DNA of 64,000 nt from Chitinophagaceae bacterium (GTDB taxonomy: Bacteria > Bacteroidota > Bacteroidia > Chitinophagales > Chitinophagaceae). The translations under genes and the position numbers were made by a program. The stretch is taken from assembly GCA_004173235.1 (NCBI GenBank), contig SEAC01000020.1, positions 20,678-84,677 of the forward strand, read 5' to 3'. Of this stretch, positions 17,597 through 26,224 are shown one piece after another. Position 1 is the first letter of the stretch. Each line of letters begins with the position of its first letter. The notes beneath the pieces are model-generated. The model had not been told where the DNA came from, did not search any database, and worked only from the letters and a program-made list of their open reading frames with translations.

Positions 17597-18826
17597 ATGA
17601 AAATGTTGAACTGGTTGAAACGGTTCAACATTTTTTGTTTTCTGGAAAGCCATAGCTACGCGCTCCGGCCGGGCCGCTTTGATGGCCTCGTGGCCGCAGG
17701 CCAGCGTAGTTGCTGCACCGGCAGTGCCGCCGACCTCACCCGCCTCGACGCGTATCTGGCCACACGGCCCTGGGCGTTCGGGCACCTTGCGTTCGAGTTG
17801 CAGGACGCGGCCTTTGACCTGCCACCTGCACCGAAAGACCGGCTCCATTTTCATCCTTTCTATTTCTTCGAACCCGAGGTGCTGCTGCGCATCGAAGGGG
17901 AGGAGCTGGCCATTGAAGCCGACGACCCGGAGGCGGTTTACGCCGCCCTTTCTGCTGCACCGGAAGTGTTGGAAGATGCGCAGCAAGCCGTGGCGGTGAA
18001 CGCGCGGCTTCAGCGCGAAGACTACCTCGCCCGCATTCGCTCCCTGCTTGCGCACATCCAGCGCGGCGACTGCTACGAGATCAACTTCTGCCAGGAATAC
18101 TGGGCGGAGCCCGAAAGCTTTGATCCCTGGGCCGCGTATGCGCGCCTGTCGGCCCTGTCGCCTACGCCCTTCGGCGGCTTCTACCGCCTTGATGATAAAT
18201 TCCTGCTCTGCGCCAGTCCGGAGCGTTACCTGTGGAAGGAAGGCACCCGGCTGCAGATGCAACCCATCAAAGGCACTGCGCGCCGCCTCCCGGATGCGGA
18301 AGCCGATCTTGCGCTCCGCAACAGCCTGCAGCGCGATCCGAAGGAGCGGGCAGAGAACGTGATGGTGGTGGACCTCGTGCGCAACGACCTTTCGAGAATC
18401 TGTGAAGATGGAAGCGTCACCGTTCCCGAGCTGTTCGGGTTATATAGTTTTCCTCAGGTGCACCAGATGATCTCGACGGTTGCCGGCACGCTCAAAGACG
18501 GAATCGGCTTTTCCGGCATCCTCGATGCCACCTTTCCCATGGGCTCTATGACCGGTGCCCCCAAGCAGCGCGTGATGGAATTGATCCGGCGCTATGAGCC
18601 TTCGGCGCGCGGACTATTCTCCGGATCGCTGGGCTACTTCCACAACGGCGACTTCGACTTCAACGTCGTCATCCGCTCGCTCCTCTACAATGCCACCGAA
18701 AAGTACTTGTGCTACCAGGTAGGCTCGGGCATCACCGCCTATTGCACACCCGAAGCGGAGTGGGAAGAATGCCGCCTGAAGGCTTCGGCAATCGAGAAGG
18801 TATTGAAGGTTCCTGAGGGTTCCTGA
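17597..18826 (+). CDS. pabB: Aminodeoxychorismate synthase component I (chorismate-binding enzyme)
   Basis: 409 residues, chorismate-binding fold. It aminates chorismate to 4-amino-4-deoxychorismate for p-aminobenzoate and folate. The decisive motif is MQPIKGTARR (Lys about 225): PabB enzymes have PIKGT with the nucleophilic Lys, while TrpE has PIAGT. Other conserved parts are ERAENVMVVDLVRNDLSR, VHQMISTVAGTL and FPMGSMTGAPKQRVMELI. No amidotransferase subunit (pabA) is adjacent. The first ~15 residues are unusual and the start could be a few codons later. The 3' end of the gene runs into an AGGGTTCCTG-type repeat that also encodes its last residues. Confidence 0.9.
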   Translation: MKMLNWLKRFNIFCFLESHSYALRPGRFDGLVAAGQRSCCTGSAADLTRLDAYLATRPWAFGHLAFELQDAAFDLPPAPKDRLHFHPFYFFEPEVLLRIEGEELAIEADDPEAVYAALSAAPEVLEDAQQAVAVNARLQREDYLARIRSLLAHIQRGDCYEINFCQEYWAEPESFDPWAAYARLSALSPTPFGGFYRLDDKFLLCASPERYLWKEGTRLQMQPIKGTARRLPDAEADLALRNSLQRDPKERAENVMVVDLVRNDLSRICEDGSVTVPELFGLYSFPQVHQMISTVAGTLKDGIGFSGILDATFPMGSMTGAPKQRVMELIRRYEPSARGLFSGSLGYFHNGDFDFNVVIRSLLYNATEKYLCYQVGSGITAYCTPEAEWEECRLKASAIEKVLKVPEGS

Positions 18827-18908
18827 GGGTTTTGAAGGATGCGGAACGTCGGAAGGAACCAAGTTATCAATAAACCAATACACCAATAAACCAGTAGACC
18901 AATACCTA
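18806..18908. repeat. Low-complexity repeats after pabB (11-nt and 8-nt periods)
   Basis: At 18806-18835 ggttcctgagg-type units repeat with an 11-nt period across the pabB stop. At 18868-18905 caataaac / caatacac / caataaac / cagtagac units repeat with an 8-nt period. The first resembles the tail after the TonB receptor (51690-51715) and the second resembles 37370-37398. Confidence 0.6.
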
Positions 18909-18913
18909 ATGAC

Positions 18914-18935
18914 AAAAGCCCCTGGCGGGGCTTTT
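18914..18935. terminator. Bidirectional terminator between pabB and the lytic transglycosylase
   Basis: A 9-bp stem aaaagcccc / ggggctttt with a 4-nt loop between two convergent genes. A/T at both ends of the stem lets it work on either strand. Confidence 0.82.
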
Positions 18936-18960
18936 CTATGTCGGTAAGGCTATAATTCGT

Positions 18961-19977
18961 TTAGCGGGTGGCCAGGCTGAGTGCTGCTTTCACCGACTGC
19001 TCCAGGATCTGGTTGCGGGCTTCGGCAAAGGCGTGCATCTTTTCGGCGGGGAGGCGCAGGTCGTAGGTTCCGTTCTGGGCGAGTTGCTTGTCGAAAGCAG
19101 GGTTCAGCTTGTTGAACGTAGCGGCATCCATACCCAGCGTGAGGGCGATGATGTTGCCGTTGTACTTACCCGAAACAGTGGTGGTTTGCACGCCTGCAAC
19201 CGGAGTGGTTTCCACCACCTGCTGGGCGTAGTCGGCACGCTCGGTACGGGTCATCGTGGTTACGCCGCCGTCGCCTTCCATGATGTAGTGGGTTGCGATG
19301 AATTTCTTCACGTGGTTGCGCGATTCGGCGGGAAGGTAATACTGGAGATCCCAGAAGTTACGGCTGCCGGCTTTGGCGATGGCCTTGTTTACATTGCCCG
19401 GACCGCCGTTGTAAGCAGCAACCACCAGCAGCCAGTCGTTGAAGACGCTGTAGAGGTCGTTGAGGTAGCGGGCGGCGGCATTCGTGCTCTTCTTATAGTC
19501 GCGGCGCTCGTCTACTTTCTTGCCTACGCGCAAACCCAACTCGCGGGCGGTCTGGGGCATCAGCTGCCACGGACCGGCTGCGCCTACCCAGGAGGTAGCG
19601 GAGGTTTTGAGGTCGGACTCGATCACGGCCAGATATTTCAGCTCGGAAGGCAGTTTGTGCTCCGCCAGCACCTTGTCGATCAGGTCGAAATAGGTGCGGC
19701 CCCAGGACTTCATATTGGTGAGCTTGTTCGAGTTGCTCTCCATATAGTCCTGAACGAACGAAACCGCTTTGGGATTGAGTTGAACGTTGAAGAAGCTGCC
19801 GTCGGCGCTTTGTCCTTCGAAGAGGTCTTTAAAACCACCTTTCGGGTTGGCCGATGCTTCCTTAACGATGGAGTCGTTGAGGGAGCGTTCGAAATCGCGA
19901 GGTCCTTGATCTGCTCCGGCAAAGGAGTAAAGAAAGGCAACAAGCGGCAGGGTCGTCAACAATAGAAGTTTTTTCAT
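18961..19977 (-). CDS. Secreted lytic transglycosylase, SLT (MltD-like) domain
   Basis: 338 residues with an N-terminal signal peptide (1-22). The SLT domain spans about 105-230: catalytic Glu about 120 in AVIESDLK, then SWVGAAGPWQLMP and VAAYNGGPGNVNKAI, the standard family blocks. It cleaves the glycan strands of peptidoglycan in the periplasm. The C-terminal ~100 residues are not a clear LysM repeat. The sequence upstream reads GTG GTG ATG; I chose the ATG at 19977, which directly precedes the KKLLLL signal core. It has a -7 box at 20074 and is monocistronic. Confidence 0.9.
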   Translation of the reverse strand: MKKLLLLTTLPLVAFLYSFAGADQGPRDFERSLNDSIVKEASANPKGGFKDLFEGQSADGSFFNVQLNPKAVSFVQDYMESNSNKLTNMKSWGRTYFDLIDKVLAEHKLPSELKYLAVIESDLKTSATSWVGAAGPWQLMPQTARELGLRVGKKVDERRDYKKSTNAAARYLNDLYSVFNDWLLVVAAYNGGPGNVNKAIAKAGSRNFWDLQYYLPAESRNHVKKFIATHYIMEGDGGVTTMTRTERADYAQQVVETTPVAGVQTTTVSGKYNGNIIALTLGMDAATFNKLNPAFDKQLAQNGTYDLRLPAEKMHAFAEARNQILEQSVKAALSLATR

Positions 19978-20073
19978 CACCACGTTTTAGGGTTATTCAA
20001 TCGCACACAAGGCCTGATCACACCTTTATCCGTTAGCTCTGGTAGCAAGCCGACCCCCTGGTCAACTGCGTGA

Positions 20074-20081
20074 CAAAGATA
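20074..20081 (-). promoter_or_regulatory. -7 box for the lytic transglycosylase (TATCTTTG)
   Basis: An exact minus-strand TAnnTTTG match 97 nt upstream of the start codon. Confidence 0.6.
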
Positions 20082-20137
20082 CCACGGAATGTTGAGGATT
20101 TTCCCTAAAAACTGTTAGAGTTGCGTTAAGGCGCACA

Positions 20138-20173
20138 AAAAAGCCGTCGTGCCAAAAACGGCGCAACGGCTTT
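20138..20173 (-). terminator. Intrinsic terminator of tatA
   Basis: On the minus strand AAAGCCGT and ACGGCTTT form a stem around an 18-nt loop that can fold further, followed by a T-run. It begins 23 nt after the tatA stop. Confidence 0.8.
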
Positions 20174-20196
20174 CTAAAATGTTAAAAGTCAGTTTC

Positions 20197-20406
20197 TTAC
20201 GACTGGCTGGCGCTGGAATTTGCAGCGGCGCGCTCCTTCTCGTTCATCCCTTCCTCGATCTCACGGCGTACGTTGGTTTTGGCGTCGTTGAACTCACGAA
20301 CACCCCTTCCCAAACCACGCATCAGCTCCGGAATTTTCTTGCCTCCGAAGAGAATGAGGACCAGAACGACAATGAGAATGATCTCATTTGCACCCATACC
20401 AAACAT
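20197..20406 (-). CDS. tatA: Sec-independent translocase subunit TatA/TatB-like
   Basis: 69 residues. One N-terminal membrane helix ([22 protein letters not shown]) with the FGGKKIPEL hinge is followed by an amphipathic helix with GLGRGVREF and a charged tail. This is the TatA/MttA/Hcf106 layout for the pore-forming part of the twin-arginine translocase, which exports folded proteins. TatC is not in the window. It has its own promoter box and terminator. Confidence 0.93.
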   Translation of the reverse strand: MFGMGANEIILIVVLVLILFGGKKIPELMRGLGRGVREFNDAKTNVRREIEEGMNEKERAAANSSASQS

Positions 20407-20438
20407 AGATAGTAGTTTAATTATGACAGAATCGGATT

Positions 20439-20446
20439 CAAAGGTA
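20439..20446 (-). promoter_or_regulatory. -7 box for tatA (TACCTTTG)
   Basis: An exact minus-strand TAnnTTTG match 32 nt upstream of the tatA start. Confidence 0.62.
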
Positions 20447-20469
20447 CCGAAATAACCTACGCCAATAAA

Positions 20470-20495
20470 AAAGCGGAAGTCTGCACTTCCGCTTT
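20470..20495 (-). terminator. Intrinsic terminator of rplS
   Basis: Perfect 11-bp stem aaagcggaagt / acttccgcttt with a 4-nt loop and a T-run on the minus strand, 18 nt past the rplS stop. Confidence 0.88.
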
Positions 20496-20513
20496 AACAT
20501 ACGTTTCTTTCCT

Positions 20514-20894
20514 TTAGACAGATTGCGGCTTCTGAACAACAGCGCGCTTCTTTTCCTGGATACGCGCGCTCTTACCGCTGCGCTCGCGCTGGTAGAACAG
20601 TTTGGCGCGGCGTACGCGGCCCGACTTGTTCAGCACGATGGAATCAATATTGGGCGAATTGATAGGGAACAGGCGCTCCACACCAACACCGTCGGAGATC
20701 TTGCGCACGGTGAACGAAGCAGTGGCACCGGTGCCCTGACGCTTGATCACATCACCCTTGAAAGACTGGATACGCTCCTTGGTTCCTTCAATGATCTTGT
20801 AGTTAACCGTGATATTGTCGCCCGCTTTGAACTTCGGGAATTCTTTAGTAGCCGTGAGCTGCTCGTGTACAAATGCGATAGCGGCGGAGTTCAT
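20514..20894 (-). CDS. rplS: 50S ribosomal protein L19
   Basis: 126 residues from the ATG at 20894. Typical L19 blocks are present: [53 protein letters not shown] and [18 protein letters not shown]. It lies at the 30S-50S interface. The frame is open 14 codons upstream, but the -7 box lies there, so the shorter start is right. Confidence 0.97.
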   Translation of the reverse strand: MNSAAIAFVHEQLTATKEFPKFKAGDNITVNYKIIEGTKERIQSFKGDVIKRQGTGATASFTVRKISDGVGVERLFPINSPNIDSIVLNKSGRVRRAKLFYQRERSGKSARIQEKKRAVVQKPQSV

Positions 20895-20914
20895 AACTTG
20901 TGATTTAAGGACGG

Positions 20915-20922
20915 CAAAGGTA
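20915..20922 (-). promoter_or_regulatory. -7 box for rplS (TACCTTTG) with a TTTG 18 nt upstream
   Basis: An exact minus-strand TAnnTTTG match 20 nt from the start. A TTTG (complement of 20941-20944) lies 18 nt upstream, close to the expected -33 spacing; it is supplied by the GTCAAAA heptamer tract. Confidence 0.65.
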
Positions 20923-20931
20923 AGGGTAAAA

Positions 20932-21065
20932 GTCAAAAGTCAAAAGTAAAAATTCAAAAATCTCCTCATTTGTCGGGCAATTCGTGTGGTGCGAGCGAAT
21001 GTCCTCCAAACCAAAAGCCTTCGCAGCTAGCGAAGGCTTTTGAGTTTGGACTTTTTATTTTTGAC
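20932..21065. repeat. Inverted heptamer-arm element (GTCAAAA/TTTTGAC type)
   Basis: The left arm 20932-20959 is four heptamers (gtcaaaa, gtcaaaa, gtaaaaa, ttcaaaa). The right arm 21044-21065 is a looser inverted version ending ttttgac, next to the rny stop. The core contains the terminator at 21012-21042. The left arm also overlaps the rplS promoter region. Confidence 0.68.
21012..21042 (-). terminator. Intrinsic terminator of rny
   Basis: Perfect 12-bp stem caaaagccttcg / cgaaggcttttg with a 7-nt loop, 23 nt past the rny stop on the minus strand. Confidence 0.82.
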
Positions 21066-22625
21066 TTACCGGGCTACGTTCACGGCGCGCTTCTCGCGGA
21101 TCACCGTCACTTTGATCTGGCCGGGGTAGGTCATTTCATTCTGAATCTTCTGGGCGATCTCGAAGGAGAGCTTTTCGCTCTCGCCGTCGGTTACCTTGTC
21201 GGCTTCCACGATCACACGCAGCTCGCGGCCGGCCTGGATGGCGTAGGCCTTCTCTACGCCATTATAGTTTTGTGCGAGGTTCTCCAGCTCCTTGATTCGC
21301 TGAAGGTATTGCTGCATGATCTCGCGGCGGGCACCGGGGCGGGCTCCGGAAATGGAGTCGCAGGCCTGCACGATGGGGGAGATGACATAGGCCATTTCCA
21401 TTTCATCGTGGTGGGCGCCTATGGCGTTCACGATCGCGGGGTTCTCACCATACTTCTCGGCCAGCTTGGCTCCGAGAAGTGCGTGGCTCAGCTCGCTTTC
21501 CTCGTCGGGTACCTTGCCAATGTCGTGCAGGAGGCCGGCGCGCTTGGCCAGCTTCACGTTGAGGCCCAGCTCGGCGGCCATGATGCCGCAAAGGTTGGCC
21601 ACTTCGCGGCTGTGCATCAGCAGGTTCTGTCCATACGAAGAGCGGAAGCGCATCTTGCCCACAAGGCGCACCAGTTCTTTGTGCAGGCCGTGGATGCCGA
21701 GCTCGATAACGGTGCGCTCACCGATCTCCATGATCTGCTCTTCGAGCTGACGCTTCGTTTTTTCCACTACTTCCTCAATACGCGCGGGGTGAATGCGGCC
21801 GTCGGTAACGAGGCGCTGAAGCGACAGGCGGGCGATCTCGCGGCGCAGCGGGTCGAAGCAGGAGAGGATGATGGCCTCCGGGGTGTCGTCTACGATAAGA
21901 TCCACGCCGGTGGCGGCTTCGATGGCGCGGATGTTCCGGCCTTCGCGACCAATGATCTGGCCTTTGATCTCGTCGGTTTCGAGGCTGAATACGGTGATGG
22001 CGTTCTCGATGGCCTGTTCGGCGGCGGTACGCTGGATGGTCTGGATGATGATCTTGCGGGCCTCTTTGTTGGCCTTCGCCTTGGCTTCGTCGATGATCTC
22101 CTGCTGGAGGCCGAGCGCCTGTGAGTGGGCTTCATTCTTCAGCGTTTCAATCAACTGCGCCTTGGCCTCTTCGGCGCTGAGGTTGGCCAGCTTCTCGAGG
22201 CGGCGGGTATGTTCTTCCTGGTGCTTTTCGAGCTCGCTCTGGCGGTTGGCCACCACTTCGAGCTGGCGCGACAGGTTTTGCTTGATGCTGTCGTTCTCTT
22301 TGATCTGGCGCTCGAGCTGCTCGGTTTTTTGCGACAGCTGCGTTTCTTTCTGCTTGATGCGGCCTTCGGCGTCTACAAGTTTGCGGTTGCGGTCGTTCAC
22401 GTCGCGGTCGTGCTCCGATTTCAGCTGAACGAAGCGCTCCTTGGCGGCCACTTCCTTTTCCTTGCGGATGGTTTCGGCGCGGAGTTCGGCTTCCTTAATG
22501 AGATTCTGGGCGTGCAGGTCGGCTTCTTCCACTTTTTTTCGCGTGTCTTTCGCGAACACGAACTTGCCCACCACCAGGCCCACAACGAGGGCTACGACGG
22601 CTGCGATGATTATGCTGAGGTCCAT
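21066..22625 (-). CDS. rny: Ribonuclease Y (membrane-anchored endoribonuclease)
   Basis: 519 residues. Order: one N-terminal membrane helix (3-22), a long coiled coil (about 30-190), a KH RNA-binding domain with [26 protein letters not shown], and an HD domain with [17 protein letters not shown] holding the metal-binding His-Asp. It starts mRNA decay at the inner face of the membrane. Length and order match the family. In this genome zapA lies just beyond the neighbouring TlpA genes. Confidence 0.96.
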   Translation of the reverse strand: MDLSIIIAAVVALVVGLVVGKFVFAKDTRKKVEEADLHAQNLIKEAELRAETIRKEKEVAAKERFVQLKSEHDRDVNDRNRKLVDAEGRIKQKETQLSQKTEQLERQIKENDSIKQNLSRQLEVVANRQSELEKHQEEHTRRLEKLANLSAEEAKAQLIETLKNEAHSQALGLQQEIIDEAKAKANKEARKIIIQTIQRTAAEQAIENAITVFSLETDEIKGQIIGREGRNIRAIEAATGVDLIVDDTPEAIILSCFDPLRREIARLSLQRLVTDGRIHPARIEEVVEKTKRQLEEQIMEIGERTVIELGIHGLHKELVRLVGKMRFRSSYGQNLLMHSREVANLCGIMAAELGLNVKLAKRAGLLHDIGKVPDEESELSHALLGAKLAEKYGENPAIVNAIGAHHDEMEMAYVISPIVQACDSISGARPGARREIMQQYLQRIKELENLAQNYNGVEKAYAIQAGRELRVIVEADKVTDGESEKLSFEIAQKIQNEMTYPGQIKVTVIREKRAVNVAR

Positions 22626-22693
22626 TGCTTTTTGCGGTTTTTATTTGTTGCTGTACGTATACGGTCTTCCGCTGCCCGTTGGGGCAGGGGGGA

Positions 22694-22701
22694 CGAAGAT
22701 A
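22694..22701 (-). promoter_or_regulatory. Near-consensus -7 box for rny (TATCTTCG)
   Basis: Minus-strand TATCTTCG, one mismatch from TAnnTTTG, 68 nt upstream of the rny start. Confidence 0.4.
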
Positions 22702-22785
22702 CAGAGTGCGGAGCAATTGTGCGTCAGGCGTATGTGCAGGATGAACGGTGCCGCAGCGACCCCGTTTTTTCGTAAACTTTGCACT

Positions 22786-23925
22786 ATGAAATCACTCAAG
22801 CTTCTTCTTTTGAATCTCCTCCCGCTGGCCGTGCTCGCGCAGGGCGGCGAGCTCAAGCTCAAAGGCAGCATCAAGGGCGTGCCGGCCGTGCAGTGGGTGT
22901 TCGTGAGCTTCCGCAACGGCGACGACCGCGTGCTCGACAGCATCCGTGTAGCCAAAGGCGAATACAAATACAAGCGGCCGCTGGCCGAGCCGGTGCTGGC
23001 CGAACTCGTTTTCCGCGGCCAGGATCCGGTGTACACGAAAAACGGCGTCGGCATGAAAGAATACCGCAAGCAGGTATTTCTCGAGCCCGGCACCCTCGAC
23101 GTAACCACCCGCGACTCGGTGACCAACACCACGTTCAAAGGCTCCAGAGCGCAGGCGGATTATGAAGGCATCAGCAAGCAGATGGCGCCCTACGATGCGC
23201 AGATCGACGCGCTCGTGGCGGAGTATCGCAAGGCAGCTCAGGAAAAGAACGTGGAGGCCCGCAACCGCGCCGAGCACTCCATCGATTCGCTCGACGAACT
23301 GCGCACCGAAACGGTATACGGCAGCTTCCTCCGTAGCAATCCGCAGTCGCCCATCGCGCTGTATGCCCTGCGCCAGTATGGCGGCTACTACGTGGATGCC
23401 GACAAGGTAGGCCCCCTCTTCGACGCCCTTCCGGAAGCCCAGCGCAACAGCCCTTCGGGCAAGTCGTACGCCGGGCAGATCGCCATCTCGCGCAAAACCG
23501 CGATCGGGCAAACCGCCATGGACTTCACCATGAACGACACGCTCGACCATCCCGTAGCACTTTCGTCGCTGCGCGGCAGGTATGTGCTGGTTGACTTCTG
23601 GGCCTCCTGGTGCGGGCCCTGCCGACGCGAGAACCCCAACGTAGTCAAGGCGTTCAACACCTTCAAAGACCGCAACTTCACCATCCTCGGAGTATCGCTC
23701 GACCGGCCCGGCAAGAAGGAGTCCTGGATGAAGGCCATACACGACGACGGCCTCACCTGGAACCACGTAAGCGACCTCGCCTGGTGGGACAACGCCGCCG
23801 CAAAGCAGTACGGCATCCGTGCCATCCCCGCCAACATCCTTCTCGATCCACAGGGAAGGATCGTTGCCAAGAACCTGAGCGGCGAAGAGCTGCAGGCGAA
23901 GCTGGCGGAAGTGCTGGGCAAGTGA
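22786..23925 (+). CDS. TlpA-like thiol-disulfide oxidoreductase, DUF4369-type N-terminus
   Basis: 379 residues. Signal peptide 1-18 (PLAVLAQ), an N-terminal beta-rich domain like DUF4369 (about 20-110), a helical linker, then a thioredoxin/AhpC-TSA domain with VLVDFWASWCGPCRRENPN and the cis-Pro segment GIRAIPANILLDPQGRI. It is predicted to reduce or shuffle disulfides in the periplasm. A longer open frame runs upstream, but the ATG at 22786 directly precedes the signal peptide. It is the first of a tandem family, with a decayed copy at 24006 and an equal-length paralogue at 24340. Confidence 0.92.
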   Translation: MKSLKLLLLNLLPLAVLAQGGELKLKGSIKGVPAVQWVFVSFRNGDDRVLDSIRVAKGEYKYKRPLAEPVLAELVFRGQDPVYTKNGVGMKEYRKQVFLEPGTLDVTTRDSVTNTTFKGSRAQADYEGISKQMAPYDAQIDALVAEYRKAAQEKNVEARNRAEHSIDSLDELRTETVYGSFLRSNPQSPIALYALRQYGGYYVDADKVGPLFDALPEAQRNSPSGKSYAGQIAISRKTAIGQTAMDFTMNDTLDHPVALSSLRGRYVLVDFWASWCGPCRRENPNVVKAFNTFKDRNFTILGVSLDRPGKKESWMKAIHDDGLTWNHVSDLAWWDNAAAKQYGIRAIPANILLDPQGRIVAKNLSGEELQAKLAEVLGK

Positions 23926-23948
23926 GAAAAGCAGGTTAGCCTGAAAAG

Positions 23949-23980
23949 AAAGTCGCGGCGGAAGTCGCGGCTTTGTTTTT
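23949..23980 (+). terminator. Intrinsic terminator of the first TlpA gene
   Basis: Stem aaagtcgcg / cgcggcttt (9 pairs with one G-U), loop 8 nt, followed by gttttt. Confidence 0.65.
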
Positions 23981-24005
23981 ATCTTACAGGCACCAACCAA
24001 TTGCT

Positions 24006-24310
24006 ATGCATCTATTACGATCCCAACTGCTGGGCGCGGCCTGCCTCGTTCTCGCCCTCAGCAACCTGGCCACGGTGCAGCCCGTACGTACGATGCAGTT
24101 CCTGGAGGCGCTGCCCGGGCCGCTGCGACGGACGGCCCATACTGGCCGCAGATCAGCGAGCTGAAGGGATTCGATGGCTTTCTGCCGCGGCGGCTCAACA
24201 TCCGCTCTATTCCAGCCAACTTCCTCGTCAGCCCTGCGGGGTTTGTGGTTGCCACCAACCTCCGTGGACAGAACCTGCTCAATACGCTCGCTGCCATTCT
24301 GGGAGAATAG
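24006..24310 (+). pseudogene. Remnant of a TlpA-like thioredoxin gene
   Basis: The ATG at 24006 opens a signal-peptide-like frame (MHLLRSQLLGAACLVLALSN) that stops at 24164. From about 24138 a different frame encodes a TlpA C-terminus (DGPYWPQISELKGFDG, LNIRSIPANFLVSPAGFVV, LLNTLAAILGE) and stops at 24308-24310. It aligns with the end of the neighbour at 22786 (GIRAIPANILLDPQGRI, AKLAEVLGK). The middle of the protein, including the CxxC active site, is missing. This is a deleted and frameshifted tandem copy between two intact paralogues. Confidence 0.8.
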
Positions 24311-24319
24311 ATCGGACGC

Positions 24320-24327
24320 TACCTTTG
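24320..24327 (+). promoter_or_regulatory. -7 box for the second TlpA gene (TACCTTTG)
   Basis: An exact TAnnTTTG match 12 nt before the ATG at 24340, implying a very short leader. Confidence 0.6.
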
Positions 24328-24339
24328 AATACACCGCTT

Positions 24340-25479
24340 ATGAAGAAGAACCCGTTACTGTTGTTGCTAGTGTTGTTGTGTGCCATCGGCGCGGCTGCGC
24401 AGGGAAAGAAGCTGCGGATCGAGGGCAGCATCAGCGGGCTGCCGCACGTGCGCTTTGTGCAGTTGATGTACACCAACCAGTTTTCGATCACGCAGCCGGT
24501 GGCTATCGTGGATGGTGTTTGGAGCATCAGCTTGCCGGTGAACATGCCACGGCTGGCGCTGCTCTCCTTCATTTCCGACGAGCCGCTCAATCATTCGAAA
24601 GACACACCGATCTATCGCTACAATATTCCCCTGTTTTTGTCGCCCGGCCGCATCACGGTGCAAACGAAAGATGTGCTTGCTCGAACGCGCATCGAAGGGT
24701 CTGAGGCGCACGACGACTATCTGAAACTGGTGGCGGCCGCTGCACCCTACGAGCGGGAGATTCAGCGCTGGCGCGAGCTTTCAGCCGACTCGGCGCTACT
24801 CAACGACCTTCCGCGGCAGGTGTACATCGGGCGCAAAGTGGACAGTGTGACGGCGGTTTTTCGCGAGCAGGTATACGGCCGCTTTCTTGCGCTCAACATC
24901 GCTTCGCCCCTCACGCCGCATATCCTGAGCGCCTACTGGCATCTCCATGGCGATCCCGAGCGGATGCTGCAGTTCCTTGTAAACCTTCCGGTGAAATACC
25001 GCTACCCGCACCTCAACGCTTTTCGCGACGACCTGCAGAAGTTCGCGCGCGTATCGGCGGGCCAGCAGGCGCCCGATTTCAAGTTGCGCGACACCAGCGG
25101 TGCCGAGGTTACGCTGGCCTCTTTTCGCGGCAAATATGTGCTGATCGATTTCTGGGGCTCCTGGTGTGTGCCTTGCCGGTTGGAGGCACCGAACCTCGTG
25201 GAGGCATTCAATTACTTCCGCGGACGCAACCTTGCCCTGCTGGGCGTTGCAGTGGAGCGCAACCGCTCCGACAAAGGGCTTTGGCTGAAAGCGATCCGCG
25301 AGGATAGCCTGCCCGGCACTCAGGTGAGCGACTTCCGCTATTGGGAAAGCCCGGTGCTGAAGAAGTTTGCCGTGCTGGCGGTGCCGCAGAACGTGCTCAT
25401 CGATCCCAACGGGCAGATCCTTGCACGCAACCTTACGGGAGAGCATCTTTGGGCGGTGCTGGACCGGTTGCTGCCGTAA
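24340..25479 (+). CDS. TlpA-like thiol-disulfide oxidoreductase, second tandem copy
   Basis: 379 residues, the same length and layout as the gene at 22786: signal peptide (MKKNPLLLLLVLLCAIGAAAQ), DUF4369-like beta domain, linker, thioredoxin domain with VLIDFWGSWCVPCRLEAPN (CVPC instead of CGPC) and LAVPQNVLIDPNGQI. In that last segment the residues before the cis-Pro are AV rather than AI. The changed CxxC dipeptide should shift redox potential relative to its neighbour. A longer frame extends back over the pseudogene, but the promoter box and signal peptide support 24340. Confidence 0.91.
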   Translation: MKKNPLLLLLVLLCAIGAAAQGKKLRIEGSISGLPHVRFVQLMYTNQFSITQPVAIVDGVWSISLPVNMPRLALLSFISDEPLNHSKDTPIYRYNIPLFLSPGRITVQTKDVLARTRIEGSEAHDDYLKLVAAAAPYEREIQRWRELSADSALLNDLPRQVYIGRKVDSVTAVFREQVYGRFLALNIASPLTPHILSAYWHLHGDPERMLQFLVNLPVKYRYPHLNAFRDDLQKFARVSAGQQAPDFKLRDTSGAEVTLASFRGKYVLIDFWGSWCVPCRLEAPNLVEAFNYFRGRNLALLGVAVERNRSDKGLWLKAIREDSLPGTQVSDFRYWESPVLKKFAVLAVPQNVLIDPNGQILARNLTGEHLWAVLDRLLP

Positions 25480-25493
25480 GGAGCGGTTGAGGG

Positions 25494-25553
25494 AGGTTTG
25501 GAGAGGTTTTGAAGGGTTTGGAGAGGTTTTGCGGGGTTCTGAAGGGTTCGGGG
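25494..25553. repeat. GGTTTGGAGAGG low-complexity tail after the TlpA gene
   Basis: The unit ggtttggagaggttttg is repeated with a 20-nt period and decays into ggttctgaagggttcgggg. It fills the gap between the convergent TlpA and zapA genes. Similar AGGTTTTG tracts follow pabB and the TonB receptor. Confidence 0.6.
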
Positions 25554-25554
25554 G

Positions 25555-25854
25555 TTAGGAATTGCCTTCTTCCGAGAGTGCGCCGTCGATGAGTTTTTCG
25601 AGCTGCGCGAGTTTTTCCACCAGAGCCGTTTCGTTGAGCTCCTGCGTGATGGAGGCGTTTTGCTGCGTGGCAAACCAGATCAGCACCATCGCGATGTAAT
25701 CCTGCATATCCTTTCCGGCAAAGGCCGTCTTGAATTCCACCAGCTTGTCGTTGATGGTCTTTGCTGTATGACGCACCACGGCTTCGTCCTTGGGCTGGAT
25801 CTTAATGCGATACGTGCGGTCGGCGAGGACGAGGTTAATGGGAATGAGATCCAT
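25555..25854 (-). CDS. zapA: Cell division protein ZapA
   Basis: 99 residues. The N-terminal fold (IPINLVLADRTYRIKIQPKDE) is followed by a long helix ending in a coiled coil, the ZapA pattern. ZapA binds and bundles FtsZ filaments at the division ring. The frame is open 39 codons upstream, but that part is made of a TGATGTC heptamer repeat, so I chose the ATG at 25854. It follows the coiled-coil gene at 25940 and pheT on the same strand. Confidence 0.88.
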   Translation of the reverse strand: MDLIPINLVLADRTYRIKIQPKDEAVVRHTAKTINDKLVEFKTAFAGKDMQDYIAMVLIWFATQQNASITQELNETALVEKLAQLEKLIDGALSEEGNS

Positions 25855-25857
25855 ATA

Positions 25858-25934
25858 TGATGTCTGATGTCTGATGTCTGATGTCTGATGCCTGATGCCG
25901 GCGCCTCGATCGGACATCCGACATCCTACGTCAG
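25858..25934. repeat. Inverted heptamer-arm element (TGATGTC type)
   Basis: Six in-phase heptamers (tgatgtc x4, tgatgcc x2) at 25858-25899 face three inverted heptamers (gacatcc, gacatcc, tacgtca) at 25913-25933, with a short core. It fills the spacer between the coiled-coil gene and zapA, starting 4 nt before the zapA start codon on the minus strand. The same heptamer family recurs at 63603-63720. Confidence 0.78.
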
Positions 25935-25939
25935 CGATT

Positions 25940-26224
25940 TTATACACTGAGATAGGCAATGCACTTGTCAATTTCTTTCACGAAGCGCGTCACCTGTTTT
26001 TCAAATTCTTTTTTCTCGATGTCGCTCAGGTTGCCGGCCGCGAGCTTCATCAGCGACACGGCCTGCTGCAGATCGTGCACCTGCGTGCTCAGTGCCTGGC
26101 GCTCTTCGGCGGCGCGCGCAAGCTGTTGCTGCAGCTCCGTGTTTTCCTTGCGAAGCCGCTGCTGCTGCTTCACCAGTTGCTGCAGCTTTTCCTGCAGGCT
26201 AATCATTTGGTGAACGCTGCTCAT
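25940..26224 (-). CDS. Small coiled-coil protein coupled to pheT and zapA
   Basis: 94 residues. A leucine-rich, Gln/Glu-rich coiled coil covers about 8-60 (QEKLQQLVKQQQRLRKENTEL) and a second helical segment ends the protein. No signal peptide. The ATG overlaps the pheT stop as ATGA, so translation is probably coupled. Its place between pheT and zapA and its short coiled-coil form suggest a ZapB-like divisome helper, but that is inference from context only. Confidence 0.8.
   Translation of the reverse strand: MSSVHQMISLQEKLQQLVKQQQRLRKENTELQQQLARAAEERQALSTQVHDLQQAVSLMKLAAGNLSDIEKKEFEKQVTRFVKEIDKCIAYLSV

Noticed and set aside
25855..25939. 6S RNA next to zapA, as in Proteobacteria
   Set aside because: The spacer is filled by a heptamer repeat and is too short for 6S RNA.
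25857..25971. Extended N-terminus for zapA
   Set aside because: It would be encoded mostly by the TGATGTC heptamer repeat.
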